From the NCBI GenBank assembly GCA_905182995.1, contig CAJJDP010000075.1, positions 127,210 through 191,209 of the forward strand: 64,000 nt of DNA, given 5' to 3'. This document shows, piece after piece, positions 1-10,800 of the stretch (positions are counted from its first letter, which is position 1; every line of letters starts with the position of its first letter). The notes beneath the pieces are model-generated. The model did not search any database, was not told the origin of the DNA, and saw only the letters and a list, made by a program, of their open reading frames with translations. Source of the stretch: Paramecium octaurelia. Its lineage: Eukaryota; Ciliophora; Oligohymenophorea; Peniculida; Parameciidae. The translations under genes and the position numbers were made by a program.

Positions 1-553
1 CATATTCAGGTTCTTCAGGACTCATCATCAATGAACCATCTGCAGGTTAAAATGGTGAATCGACTCCCTTTTAATCTGGAATTGAATCCTTCTCAAACAC
101 TGGATTAAGTTGATTTTCTACAACATCAACTGGCATTTGATCAGTTGGATCTTAAGTTTGAATATCAACATTCAAAGCATTCATGTATTAGTCATCATCA
201 GAACCTTTGGTTGATGATAATTGCTATTGCTTTTCTTCTTCATATCTTTTTTATTCTTCTAAATCTAATTAATCTTGCTCTTGGCTAGTTAAACTTATTT
301 CAGATTCTTATTGCTCTTATTATTATGGTTATTCTGTCTATTCTGATTAAATTTGTGTCTCTTAGACTAATTCAGCTTCTTTCTATACAGTTTCAGCAGG
401 TTCTGAATAGCTTTTATCATCATCGATATAGTCAATTTCTTGAGTCTAGACTAATGATTTTTATGAGTTTGCAGTGTTCTATTTATGATGACGAATATTA
501 TGGCCAGCAAAACTTAAGCAAACGATCGCTAATACCAATATTGCTTGTTTCAT
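1..553 (-). CDS. Secreted Gln/Glu-rich protein, partial (runs off left edge)
   Basis: From the ATG at 553 the minus strand translates without TGA to the window edge (184 codons), using many TAA/TAG Gln codons. The first 17 residues (MKQAILVLAIVCLSFAG) form a clear signal peptide. The rest is acidic and low-complexity: a QQQEQQE stretch near residue 75, a charged EEQKRYEEEKQQQ patch near 100, then a Pro/Asp-rich part. No known domain is visible. It is probably a secreted or ER-lumen protein; function unknown. The C-terminus lies outside the window. No intron was needed in the visible part. Confidence 0.75.
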
Positions 554-1341
554 CAAAACGGATTATAAATTTATTATTATGCCTTTATCAAAATTATCTC
601 AATATTTAATACATTTCAATCTCAGCATCTTAAGTAAACAAAATCTAAACAAATTGTAATTTCTAAAGGCTAAACAAAATAATCAAAATTATTTAAACAT
701 AAGCTGCAGTATTTATATAAATCTTTAAATTTATATCGAATTAGAATAAATGAATATTAAATTAGTTGAGAAGTTTTGTCTACTTTGAATATGAAATACA
801 AATAATTCATCAAAAATAATCAATAATTCATACTATTTAAACTTTTAATTTAACAATATAAACTGCATCTAAAAGTAAAAAGAAATAAATAAAGCATTTC
901 TACATTCTCTTTTTTTGGAATCATTTTAATTTCATTAGAAATCATTAGAAGACAGAAAAATACGATTTCTCTTCTTAAGATTAATTGATTCTAGATTTTA
1001 TGATCACAAAGTCATCATTTAGATAAAATGATTAAAAATATGAATAAGTAATTGAATTAAAACTATTTTAAAATACACTATATTTAAAATGTAATATTTA
1101 TCTTATAAATCAGTGATGAAATTTTTTCGATTTTGCTTAAAAGGCCTATTTTTGATTTTATTTTATTGTTTTTAATTTTAGTTTGAATTGCTATCCACTC
1201 AAGATTATTAAATGAATAGAACATAAGTATATTAAATAATATTTCTTTCTTGTCTTATTTTATTTAGATCACTTAAAATTTGATAATCAAATTTATTAAT
1301 ATTAAAATACAATTTAACTATAAACCCATAATTTAATAAAT
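554..1341. other. Intergenic, no gene seen
   Basis: This is very AT-rich DNA with no open frame showing coding-like composition on either strand. It separates the start of the secreted-protein gene (minus) from the U2 gene (plus), so it should hold two divergent promoters. Only poly-A/T runs are visible. Confidence 0.6.
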
Positions 1342-1612
1342 TTAATAATAATATATAAAGGAAATAAAAAGAGTATTAAATTTCATACCTTCTCGGCCTT
1401 TTGGCTAAGATCAAGTGTAGTATCTGTTCTTATCAGAGTGATATCTGATATCTCCTACGAGGAGAATGATATCACTGCAATTTTTAAATGGGGCTGGGTT
1501 TACTTGGGGCTTGCCCCGGTCCCAGCATAGTCGACCCTGACTTACACGACCTCGGGGAACGGCTAACCCGCTACTTTTTAATTTAAACAAACGAAATTTA
1601 TTATTATTTATA
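1342..1612 (+). repeat. 271-bp direct repeat containing U2, copy 1
   Basis: Bases 1342-1612 are identical to 2648-2918 (offset 1306). The unit holds about 43 bp of upstream DNA, the whole U2 snRNA and about 38 bp downstream. Copy 2 begins at the first base after the N at 2647, so the repeat and the contig break coincide. Confidence 0.9.
1385..1574 (+). ncRNA. U2: U2 spliceosomal snRNA, copy 1
   Basis: U2 pairs with the intron branch site and nucleates the U2 snRNP. The 5' end ATACCTTCTCGGCC and the following TTGGCTAAGATCAAGTGTAG are the near-universal U2 stem-loop I and branch-recognition region; the GTAGTA that pairs with the branch site is at 1417-1422. An Sm site AATTTTTAA lies at 1479-1487. 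It is followed by the GC-rich stem-loop III (GGGGCTGGG...CCCAGC, about 1489-1526) and a terminal stem. The 3' end near 1574 is estimated from where GC-rich sequence gives way to T/A. A TATA-like ATATATAAAG at 1351-1360 sits about 25-34 bp upstream in both copies. The many short introns in this window fit an active spliceosome. Confidence 0.95.
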
Positions 1613-1615
1613 TAT

Positions 1616-1774
1616 CAGGGTGACCATCGGAACTTCGGGGCAAAGATTTATTTGGATGAAGAACTGACTGTCCTTCCGGTAGTGGATGGAAATAGAAATA
1701 AATTTTGGAAGGAATTGAATATCTTGAAATTTGATTTTGATAATTAAATAATAAATAATTGCAATGTTCCGTAT
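1616..1774 (+). pseudogene. 5'-truncated coding fragment abutting the U2 repeat
   Basis: Directly after the U2 repeat, GC content rises and one frame reads as normal protein (GDHRNFGAKIYLDEE near the start, then LPVVDGNRNKFWKELN), with Gln as TAA. It runs to a TGA at 1772-1774, overlapping the phosphatase start by 11 nt in another frame. No start codon is available because the frame runs back into the U2 unit. It is either the 3' end of a gene whose 5' part was lost at a misassembly, or an upstream exon of the phosphatase: a possible 19-nt intron 1772-1790 would join the two frames. Protein family not recognised. Confidence 0.5.
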
Positions 1775-2646
1775 GTTTGATCCGATGTATTAGTCGATGA
1801 ACTAGATCCTGGAGGAAAATGGTAATATCTTATGGTTGGGAGATTGCACTGCTGCATATGATAGAAGCTTGTTGGATGCGAGAGGAATTAAGACAGTTTT
1901 AACAGTAGCTGCAGGATTGAATGTGTCTTATCCTGAGGGTGGAATAGTGCACAAAGTAAAATAGATACATATGGCTAAGGTTTATCACATATTGGATATT
2001 GAATCAGCTAACATCGCACGGCTTTTTGGGGATACCTGTAATCAGATTGCAGAGGGATTAAAGCGAGGAGGTGTATTGGTTCATTGTGCAGCGGGAGTGT
2101 CAAGATCAGCATCTGCAGTGATTGCATATATAATGAAGACCAGAGGGCTGAGTTTTTAGGAAACCTTCAATTATGTACGAAAGCGCAGAAGTGTAGTATT
2201 CCCAAATTACGGATTTCAAAGATAATTAAGAAATTATGAGAAAGATCTCAAAACTATAAAAGTCAAAGAACCTCAAGGAATGGAGATGCCAATCAAATAG
2301 ACGCAAAAAAAGCCTTAAGAAACTGCAATGGATAAGCATGAGTAATTCAGTATTTAGTATTTGGAATAGAAAGCAAAACTCCTCTTAAAACCTGCGTCAG
2401 GTAATCCAGCATTCAATACTGGTTATTCAACACCTTAAAAATAGTTGTAAAAGTAGAGGATGTTGTACCAATCTGCGAAGGTGGGGAGTCAAGAGCCAAA
2501 GTAAAGTTCAATCACATAGAATTCTACCAGAGCTAATTCCTCAATGAAAAACAACATATTTGAACCTTCATTCAATCAAACTTATCAAGGCCCTCAGATC
2601 GTGACATACTAAAGAAACAAACTTGTAGAGAAAATGCCAGACATCA
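1764..2646 (+). CDS. Dual-specificity protein phosphatase, 3' end lost in gap
   Basis: The cytosolic DSP fold removes phosphate from Tyr and Ser/Thr through a Cys thiolate. The translation from ATG 1764 has the DSP entry ILWLGDCTAAYDRSLL near residue 22. The P-loop HCAAGVSRSAS (HCxxGxSRS, catalytic Cys plus Arg) lies near residue 112, followed by the alpha-helical YIMKTRGLSFQETFNYVRKRR typical of DSPs. After about residue 160 comes a low-complexity Gln/Lys/Ser tail, still open at the N of 2647, so the stop is missing. No intron is needed. A TGA precedes the ATG in frame. The start is plausible, but an upstream exon cannot be excluded (see the fragment at 1616). Confidence 0.85.
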
Positions 2647-2647
2647 N
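2647..2647. other. Assembly gap (single N)
   Basis: The single N separates a contig ending inside the phosphatase gene from one starting exactly at the first base of the U2 repeat. Gap length is unknown. Confidence 0.95.
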
Positions 2648-2918
2648 TTAATAATAATATATAAAGGAAATAAAAAGAGTATTAAATTTCATACCTTCTC
2701 GGCCTTTTGGCTAAGATCAAGTGTAGTATCTGTTCTTATCAGAGTGATATCTGATATCTCCTACGAGGAGAATGATATCACTGCAATTTTTAAATGGGGC
2801 TGGGTTTACTTGGGGCTTGCCCCGGTCCCAGCATAGTCGACCCTGACTTACACGACCTCGGGGAACGGCTAACCCGCTACTTTTTAATTTAAACAAACGA
2901 AATTTATTATTATTTATA
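2648..2918 (+). repeat. 271-bp direct repeat containing U2, copy 2
   Basis: Identical to 1342-1612. Downstream of 2918 the sequence is ordinary AT-rich intergenic DNA, unlike the coding DNA that follows copy 1. Confidence 0.9.
2691..2880 (+). ncRNA. U2: U2 spliceosomal snRNA, copy 2
   Basis: Base-for-base identical to the U2 at 1385-1574, with the same upstream TATA-like element (2657-2666), branch-recognition GTAGTA (2723-2728) and Sm site (2785-2793). It may be a true second gene or the same locus represented twice because of the gap at 2647. Confidence 0.93.
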
Positions 2919-3295
2919 AATCTCTTAGGTTATTCATGCATATAATGAAAATTATAAATTTTGAATACTATTTTTCATAATTTTAAACATTTTTGAATAC
3001 ACAGCATTAATAAAAATGATAGAAGATATCTATTTGTAAATTATGACTTCCCCGAAGTAGAATATATTTATTTAAAATATAAAAGCTTTGTTAAGCTTTG
3101 TTATTCTTACAATAACTAAATAACACAATCTTGATTTAATTCTTGAAATGGTTATCTTGAAATGGTTACCTAGCAATATGAGTTAATCAAAATTTAATTC
3201 TAAATTATTAATAATTAAAAATGAATAAAAGTGTCTTTCAAAATAATTAAAGAGTGCAATAAGCTTTAATGCACTCCTAAATCAACAGAAACATA
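2919..3295. other. Intergenic, no gene seen
   Basis: AT-rich spacer between U2 copy 2 and the first C92-type gene. The only structure noticed is a short tandem repeat (CTTGAAATGGTTA, twice, about 3140-3170). Confidence 0.5.
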
Positions 3296-4465
3296 ATGAA
3301 AAATAATCTGAGTGCAGATCCGAATATTAAACCAGAAGAAATAGTTGTAGAATCAGATAATATGCAATAAACAATCCACATTAATCCTAATCAAGATTAT
3401 CAAAGGGTGATTCCATAAGTTATAATGCCAAGTGTTTTTAAAGGGAATAGATAATAATTAAAGCATTTAGCTGGATTTATGTAGAAGAAAAGTCCACATT
3501 TTATCCAAGGATTTTAAAAGAAATATTGCATTTTAGAGAATAGGAAGCTTTCTTATTATAACCCAGAGAAAAAAACTCTATTAGAAGGATCATTAAATTT
3601 TGATCTATAAGATTACCAATATTCAGAATAACGAAATAGTTAAAACAAAATAATAGAATTTAAGTATTGACATCATTTATATGCTTTAGATTGATTCCTA
3701 AGGGTTGCGAGAAAGAGTTCATATTTAAGAATGAAAACTTGTAGGAGTTGTAGAATTGGGCATAGGCAGTCTAAGAACATTTGAATTAATCAGACGGAAA
3801 AACAAAATAGATGACTTTCTTGAGTAAAACACCTAAATTTTGGAAGCATTATCAATTTTCAAACCTCTAAGTACAAGAGGAATGTGATAATGGTGACATA
3901 GTTCTATTTAAATCGAAGGACAGATTTGCAGCCACGACAAGAGTACTTCTCGGTTCAGAATTTGATCACGTTGGAATTTTGTATAAAGAAAATTCATAAC
4001 TTTATGTGTATGAAGCAGTATAGACAGGAGTTGGAACATTTCGATGGGGTATTGACAATTAAATTTAGTAAAATAGATTATTTAAAGCAATAAGAATGGT
4101 ATAAATTTTATGAAAAAGTTTGCATCAGAAAATTAAATTATGCCCAAAAAAATGAGTATGGAGTCTAAAAAAGATTTTTAGAGTTCATCAATGACAATCT
4201 CGGAAATGATTACAGCTTGAATATTGGTAAATTTTTTAGATTTACATCTACCATTAAAAAACCAAACGATAATGAATAAGGAGAAAAAAAAAGATCGTAT
4301 TTTTGCTCTGAATTGGTTGCTAAAGCTTATAAGGAAATGGGTCTTCTTGATTAGTTGAAGTCTTCGACCCGGTATTATCCAAACGACTTTACTTAGGAGA
4401 AACAGTTATAATTATTACAAGGAGCAACGTTGAGTCCAGAATTTCTAGTTATTTTTGAAGGATGA
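3296..4465 (+). CDS. PH domain plus permuted papain-like (YiiX/C92-type) protein A
   Basis: 371 aa after removing two introns (26 nt at 3664-3689; 28 nt at 4049-4076). Residues about 60-170 look like a PH domain: GFMQKKSPHFIQGFQKKYCIL opening, central YYNPEKKTLLEGSLNF, closing helix with ELQNWAQAVQEH. The second half is a circularly permuted papain-like fold as in YiiX/YaeF and peptidase family C92: GDIVLFKSKD, then FDHVGIL with the candidate catalytic His (3967-3969), and C-terminal SYFCSELVAKAYKEMGLL with the candidate nucleophile Cys (4314-4316). Such enzymes cleave amide or ester bonds, often of lipids or peptides; the PH domain suggests membrane phosphoinositide binding. The substrate is unknown. 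It is tandem with a paralogue 22 bp downstream. Confidence 0.8.
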
Positions 4466-4487
4466 TATATAATTCATTAATTATTTA

Positions 4488-5810
4488 ATGCAAACTTCTA
4501 TTGATTTGCCTTCTCCATTGGGGATTGTTCAAACCTCTTCGATAACAAGTACTGGGAAAATATTAGGTCCAGATTACGAAAACAATTTAAAGAGAGCAGC
4601 AAAAAGAAGTGAAGAAGATAAACTATTTAGGAAGTAAAATTAAATGAATGATGCTGATGAATTTGAAGCTATGGAGGTTTAAAATGGTGATCAAACATCC
4701 CTAATATATTATTACAAAGCTTTGAAATTGGATGAAGAAATATAACAAAACCAAAATGAGATCATCAACATTGTGCAGAATAGGCCAAGGTTAGGAATGA
4801 TAGAGGGGAATTTAATGAAGAAAAGTCCCCATTGGTTTTAGGGCTATTCATAGAGAAACTGTATATTAAGAAATAGAGTATTTAGATATTATAATGTTGA
4901 AAATAAGAAACTCTAAGGAGTTTTAAATTTTGATGTTTAGTCATTTCAATTATAAGAAATATAAGATAAAAATGGAAATACTTTGGAATTTATGTACAAA
5001 TATCTCTAATATTCTAGTTTAAAACCAGTGGGTTAAACTTAAAAGGTATTCCAGTTCAAGGGGGGAACTATAGAACAAACGAAAACGTGGGTTTAATTAA
5101 TAAAATAACATCTATAAGATTCTGTAGGTGCATTGAAGGTTTTGAAGTCACTTAGTCAATATGAACGTTTTTGGAGAGTAATGATTATTTTGATATTAGT
5201 TTGAACGCATATCATCATTATAGATAATGGAAGATGCTGATGATGGAGACATTTTGTTGTTTTAAGGGAAAGACATCAATTGCCACATTCAAAGATCGTT
5301 GACACAGTCTAATTTTGATCATATTGGAATTTTGATACGTTTGAATGAAAACTAATTGTATTTGTTTGAAGCATTGCCCTTACATGGAGTAGGACTATGT
5401 CGTTGGAGTAAGTTTGTTATGTGTAAATGGAATTATCTTTACCATAAGTAAATTGCATCATATACATATATAGAATTATATATAGAAAATTATAGGTCAA
5501 TAGAGACGAGAACTTTAGATCCAGAATACATGAATTTGTCACTGAGAACATTGGTAAATAATATTCGTTTAATCCAACCAAACTATTCAAATTTAAGTCT
5601 ACAATGCTTTAAGATCAATAACAATAATAAACTAGAACATTTTTCTCCTCTGAACTTGTCGCTGCTTGCTATAAGTTTGTAAATCTTTTGTCAAAAGAGG
5701 TGTCATCCACATAATATTGGCCAGGTTCCTTTTCATAAGAAAATCAGAAGTTATCACTTCAGTAGGGCAGTTTAAGCGAAGAATATATAATAGATTTTGA
5801 GGGTGAATGA
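4488..5810 (+). CDS. PH domain plus permuted papain-like protein B (nucleophile Cys replaced by Ser)
   Basis: 416 aa with three introns (24, 22 and 26 nt). It has the same architecture as its upstream neighbour plus about 50 extra N-terminal residues: a PH-like segment (MKKSPHWFQGYSQRNCIL... KTWVQLIKQHL) and then the C92-like fold with GDILLFQGKD and FDHIGIL (His at 5320-5322). At the position of the neighbour's catalytic Cys this protein reads TFFSSELVAACYK, with Ser TCC at 5646-5648. The reading frame is otherwise intact and well conserved, so this is not decay. It could be a pseudoenzyme, or the adjacent Cys of AACYK could matter. The stop lies 24 bp from the convergent TrpRS stop. Confidence 0.78.
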
Positions 5811-5834
5811 TTTGTGTAATTAATACATTAAAAC

Positions 5835-6875
5835 TCAAACTAATAATCCTATATTCTCTTTTATCAATTTCAAATTCTTGGATGCTATTTCTCTAGCTTT
5901 CATACTGCCTTCCTTTAAGATTTATTCTAATTCACTTTGATTGTTAAGTATTTGTTTCTTTTTCTAAGCAATAGTATTTAATTCATTGGCAATCAATTCA
6001 GATAGATCTCGTTTAAAATCAACAGTAGTTTTTGTCAAATACTTTTCAATAACTTATTCCATACTCAAATTGCTAAAGGCCTAATATATTCTCAAAAGAT
6101 TAGAGATTTCAGGTCGTTTATCTTGATCAAAATATATTTGTGGAATTGAATCAGTCTTTGATCTTTTAATCTTTTCAAAGATCTCCTCCTTTGAATCATC
6201 TATGTTAATTCTATTCCCATCAATTGCATCTGATTTAGACATCTTCTTATTGCCATCTCTTAAACTCATAATTTTTGGACAAGTAGCTATGATAACATCC
6301 ATTTTCAATTACATTCCAAATATTATGGTTCCACAATATTCAATTTAAATAGAGAGTTTAATCTTTAGACATAATCTCTAGTTAATTCAATGTGTTATTT
6401 TTAGTCTAAACCAACTGGCACATATTATGCCCTAAATAAATTTAATAGTTTACTGATAAAGTATGATGTCTGCTGCCATCAATAATGGGTATGTGTAAAG
6501 TCCAAGAGTGGAGTATTCCTTCTTTTTATCCTTATATTGAGTCATTTTATTGAGCCAATTTTTAGGAGCAATGCACGATAGAATCCATTATAATTCTGCA
6601 TGTTCAGGCACATGACTCTATACAAAGAACACAGATTGTTGAGGGTTGATTCCTGACGCAATTAGGGTGGCTGCCAGAGATAAGGTATCTGATTTAGTGT
6701 TTTGATCAAATTTGATCTCATGATCTATGGTTAATTTATCTGTTAAGGCATGCAAATCTACAATGCAATATATATTTTGATTTCCTGGTTATTATAATTT
6801 AACCCAATTTCGAACTGCCCCCAAATAATTGCCTATGTGCATTTTCCCTGTTGGCTAAATTCCTGAAAAATACAT
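5835..6875 (-). CDS. Tryptophanyl-tRNA synthetase, bacterial/mitochondrial type
   Basis: Charges tRNA-Trp. 330 aa with two introns (22 and 26 nt), close to the usual length of bacterial TrpRS. The N-terminus MYFSGIQPTGKMHIGNYLGA carries the class I HIGN motif. Next come the tryptophan-pocket region (LGLYTYPLLMAADIILYQ) and the second signature KMSKSD near residue 190. The compact bacterial type and lack of the eukaryotic N-terminal extension suggest the mitochondrial enzyme. No clear presequence precedes this ATG, and the frame upstream belongs to the neighbouring gene (43 bp away), so the start is well bounded. An alternative upstream in-frame start was not found. Confidence 0.92.
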
Positions 6876-6918
6876 AATTAAAATAATTTAACATTATCAA
6901 TTAATGAAAAGAAGAAGT

Positions 6919-7623
6919 TCATAATTTTAACTCATTTTTTTGATTCTGTATCAAATCAATTACTTTTTTTTAGTTTGAATAGATATCTGGGCCTATCTTC
7001 TTTTGATATTTAAATTGATTCTCATTATACTATACTTTTGCATATTTTAATACACAACACTAATATAGTAGATTTATTCACCTAATTTTTATTGAAGTTC
7101 CAAGGTCGATTGTTGAAGGCTGTGAAAAATTCATGCAGAAATTTTTTGTTTTTAAGATTAATAAAAGCAAAACCTCCTTCCAAATGACAAGGTATATTTA
7201 GATAATCGTATTTCGATGAAAACTTGAAATCTATCTCATTTTGCAATCTTTTCACAGTATAATTACTGGGAATGTTTCGAATCATTAAGGTAGTTCGTTT
7301 ATCATTGACAATCTAATCTCTAAATTTATATTACAGTTTGGAGCGAAATATTGAACTAATTTTGAGTGTTCTCGTTTTCACTTGAGCATTTCTCTGGAGC
7401 TTGGTTAAAAATGGCAGAAAACGCCTCGAACTATTCGGTGGAGGAGGAATCTGTCTCTGTTGAAAAGAGGAGCTTCGATCCTGTTGAAATAGAATTTACA
7501 AAATAAAATACTATAACCAAATAGGAAAAGATCATTATTAGTAGAACCAGCAGAGTCTTAATTTTCAATCCAATTCGAGCATTAAGTGAACTCTTCGATT
7601 TCTTGAAATAGCGAGGTTTACAT
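6919..7623 (-). CDS. Mei2-like RNA-binding protein (C-terminal RRM_2 type)
   Basis: The C-terminal half holds TTLMIRNIPSNYTVKRLQ, then an acidic/aromatic stretch, GGFAFINLKN, FFTAFNNRPW and, after a 22-nt intron, CVLKYAKVQYNENQ. This order (RNIPNKYT... GYAFINF... W...KIC.V.YARIQG) is that of the Mei2 C-terminal RRM, which binds RNA in meiosis and growth regulators. The N-terminal third is uncertain. The ATG at 7623 opens a protein-like frame (MQTSLFQEIEEFTQCSNW), but joining it to the downstream frame needs one or two further introns, none of ideal length. The downstream frame itself is clear from about 7490. Only 30 bp separate it from the Rpt4 stop. Confidence 0.7.
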
Positions 7624-7653
7624 CTTTAAATTTATATATATATATATTATTAA

Positions 7654-8975
7654 TCAAACCTTTTAATACTCTAGTTTAGATTCTAATTTTTTGGCGTCTT
7701 TTATTTTTCTTCCTGCTTTGAAATAATCCTCCTCAATAACATAGTCTCTATCTGCTCTAATGGCAAACATACCTTTTAATATTATAATATTTATATACCT
7801 GCTTCAGTACAAACATTCCTTAGATCAGCTCCATTGAATTCTTCACACAACTTTGCTAACTATTCAAAATCCACTTCTCCTTTGGTTGTAATGGTTCTTG
7901 AATGAATCTTCAAAATATCATATCTAGCTTATTCATTAGGCAATGGAATTTCCACCTCTAATGGTTAAATATCATATCAATACTTCTATCCAATCTACCA
8001 GGTCTTAAAAGTGCTGGATCCAAAATATCTGGTCTGTTTGTAGCCATAACTACTTTGACCTTACCCAAATCATCAAAACCATCTAATTGATTTAGCAATT
8101 CCATAAGAGTTCTTTGTATTTCTCTATCTGCAGATGTTCCATCACTAAATCTCCTTCCTCCAATAGCATCGATTTCATCCATAAATATAATGCAAGGCTA
8201 ATTCTCCTTAGCGTAAGTAAACATTTCTCTTATCACTCTAGCACTCTCTCCAATGTACTTGTCTACAATACTAGATGCAACAATTTTCAAGAATTTTGCC
8301 TGGACATTGCAAGCTAATGCTCTACATTTTATCTTATGATTATACCTCGCAATTAAAGTCTTACCAGTACCTGGAGGACCATACATTAAACATCCTTTAG
8401 GTGGTTTCACACCCACTCTCTTGAATAATTCAGGATTAGTTATTGGCAATTCAATTGTCTACAATCTACTATTATAGATACTTCTCTTAAAACTCGAAGT
8501 TGATCGTTTAAACCTCCAATTTCATCAAATTTAACCTTTCCTGGGTCTTCGTGAGCCATATGGAACACTTGAGGATCTACTTCTCTTGGTAATATTCTAA
8601 CTATTGTGTATGTTTCTTAGTCAAGTGCAATTCTTGTTCCAACTACCAACTTCTCTCTATCAAGTTTTGGCTTGGCACCTACTACATATCTAGGACCACT
8701 ATTCAATTTTGAAATATCTTAATTGAGATTTATCTATTACATTTTTCATCATTTATTTTCATTAATATTTCTCCAACTGCTTGTCCTCTTATATTTAAAC
8801 TTTTGATATTATCCTCAAATTTTTCAAACTCAATCTTCTTTTATTTTGTTTATGTCCTCACTAATCATTACTATGTAAATTTACATTCCCTCACATGTCT
8901 TTCCTTCTCCTCAACTTCCTTTACAAGTTTGATGTATTTTGCAACTAATACATTTCGTTAATTTTGCTCAGTCAT
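7654..8975 (-). CDS. RPT4: 26S proteasome regulatory ATPase subunit Rpt4 (PSMC6-like)
   Basis: One of six AAA ATPases in the base of the 19S particle, unfolding substrates for the 20S core. 391 aa after six introns (24, 23, 23, 24, 26, 26 nt), matching the roughly 390 aa family length. Order: N-terminal coiled coil, OB-like region ([17 protein letters not shown]), Walker [29 protein letters not shown], pore loop YIGES, Walker [38 protein letters not shown], then the C-terminal helical domain ending [11 protein letters not shown]. The [22 protein letters not shown] stretch and the [13 protein letters not shown] segment are those of Rpt4 rather than of its five paralogues. The start was chosen as the only ATG before the coiled coil. 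Confidence 0.95.
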
Positions 8976-9093
8976 CCAAAATATTTTAAATTTAATATAT
9001 TTATATTAGATTAGGATAATTTATCATTTAATAATGAATTTCATAACCTATTGATATATACTAGGTAACATATATATATATATTAATTAATCA

Positions 9094-10698
9094 TCAATAA
9101 ATGGTTTTACAATTATAACCTGATCTTTTTTTGTATTCTTACAGTAATTTTTTAGTTAAATTATCATTAAGGGAATGCTTTTATTAATATTATTGTAAGA
9201 GTTTCTTTATTTATAATTGATTTTCCAAATAATCAGCATTTAATTTTTATTATCCATTTAAATCCACACTAATATCTTTACGCAACTTGCTTATAAATTA
9301 AATATTTACTGAATGTTAAGCTTCTTCAATCTATTCAGCACACGAAAAGGGTCTTGGAATTTGTATAACTTCTTGAGGCTGTTTGCGAAAACTATGAACA
9401 GAATTATTGGATCTATTTGCTTCAGTGTGTTAAGATGAAGAAGCCTTCTTTTGAGGTTTAGTTGAATTGAGTGTAGATTTTTCAGAACAACCTTTTATTG
9501 ATTATTATCTTTTGAATTCTTGATCTTTTGAAATATTAATGATTCTATACTTATTAGATTTAAAACATTTTATGTTGTCTAATTTCTTTGATGATTTATT
9601 GTAACTTATGATGTTTCATAATTAGATAAATTACTTTTTCTATTTTTATCTGGATATTCACTAGTTTCAGTTTGTACTCGACTAGCTTAATTATTTGATT
9701 TAGTATTATTATTATTATTATTATTATTGGAGATGTGAGTTGAAAATATACGTTTCTATGAATTATTGCGAAATTTAATGTAATCATCTTATGGTTCTGT
9801 TCGCAATCGGTTTTCCTTTTAAAATACTGTTAACATTTACATATTCTTGACCTAGACATTTAAATTTATCCTTTTAGCCATTCAATGAGACAGTCTATTA
9901 TTTCATAAACTCATTTTCAATGTTATCTTTATCTAACTAGGTTTTTTTCGATTATTGTCCAAACTTTATATTTTAAGAATTTAAATCAACTTTTGAATTT
10001 AGTTTTATGTTTTGTATATCCTTTTCTTGTATCTTTAGTTTTTGATTCAATGTATTATTTTTTTCATTTAGAATCTTGATTTCAATAATAAAATACTTGG
10101 AATTCATTTTTGAGTGTCTACAACTCTTCTTCTAAGTCATCTTTAATTTTGAGCACATCTTCTAACTTTGATTGTGTATTTTCAGCAAACAACTTCAATT
10201 ATTGTTCAATCTTAATTAGTTCATATGAAATACTCGTATATGTTAACGGATCTCTGCTTCCAACTTGATCAATTATTCTTCATAATCATTTTAGTTTCTA
10301 GAGTTGTGATCTTCTATCTGTTATTCTAAATTGAACTAATCTCACTCAAAGAATACTTTATTTTGCAAGACAATCGAGAATATGCATCCGATATAACAAA
10401 TTAATGAGATGGGATCTGTATATAAATCTTCCTGTTTATCAAGAGGCACCACTTTCTTTATCTAACATAATAACAACTATTAATAGTTTATGATTTAAAC
10501 TTGGTCTTCTGTTTTTTAGATGCTGCTTTTTATTTATTAATAGAGTTCCACTACAGATTTTTGAAGTTTTAAATCAAATTTCTTTTCTGTATGTTCTGAA
10601 CTATGTTTAAAATTGGATTCTAAGGATGTATTGATATCATCATGATAATGCTATTACTATTGCAATAAATGCAACAAAGTTTTTGATTTTTACTACAT
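9094..10698 (-). CDS. Coiled-coil protein, unknown function
   Basis: 495 aa after five introns (21, 23, 22, 25, 26 nt); all frames join cleanly. The N-terminal part is His/Gln-rich. About residues 60-260 are heptad-like with Lys/Glu/Leu (KDDLEEELQTLKNEFQ) and should form a coiled coil. The middle is Asn/Ser-rich, with an Asn run from a small trinucleotide repeat near 9702-9727. The C-terminal 120 residues are again helical (YLENQLQIKKLLQQYQQKH). No catalytic motif was recognised. A basal-body or cytoskeletal role is possible, but only by composition. Confidence 0.7.
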
Positions 10699-10800
10699 TA
10701 TTTTAAATAAATAACTGATTAGAATAGAGTTTTAAAATAAATTTTAGTTTAATATATACATATATCTTTAAAAGAATAGAGAAACTATGAAAATAGACAT

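Noticed and set aside
325-609. Plus-strand 94-codon open frame
   Set aside because: It lies opposite the signal-peptide gene on the minus strand, whose frame has the expected Gln codons and domain-like order.
1613-2646. An internal eliminated sequence (IES) retained between two TA-bounded junctions
   Set aside because: The segment carries a conserved phosphatase gene and ends at an N, so a misjoin is simpler; no IES-type end consensus was seen.
6876-6918. N-terminal extension (mitochondrial presequence) of TrpRS upstream of 6875
   Set aside because: The upstream frame belongs to the C-terminus of the Mei2-like gene, and no in-frame ATG with an intron gave a convincing presequence.
8114-8317. 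Plus-strand ORF within Rpt4
   Set aside because: Antisense of the conserved AAA ATPase core.
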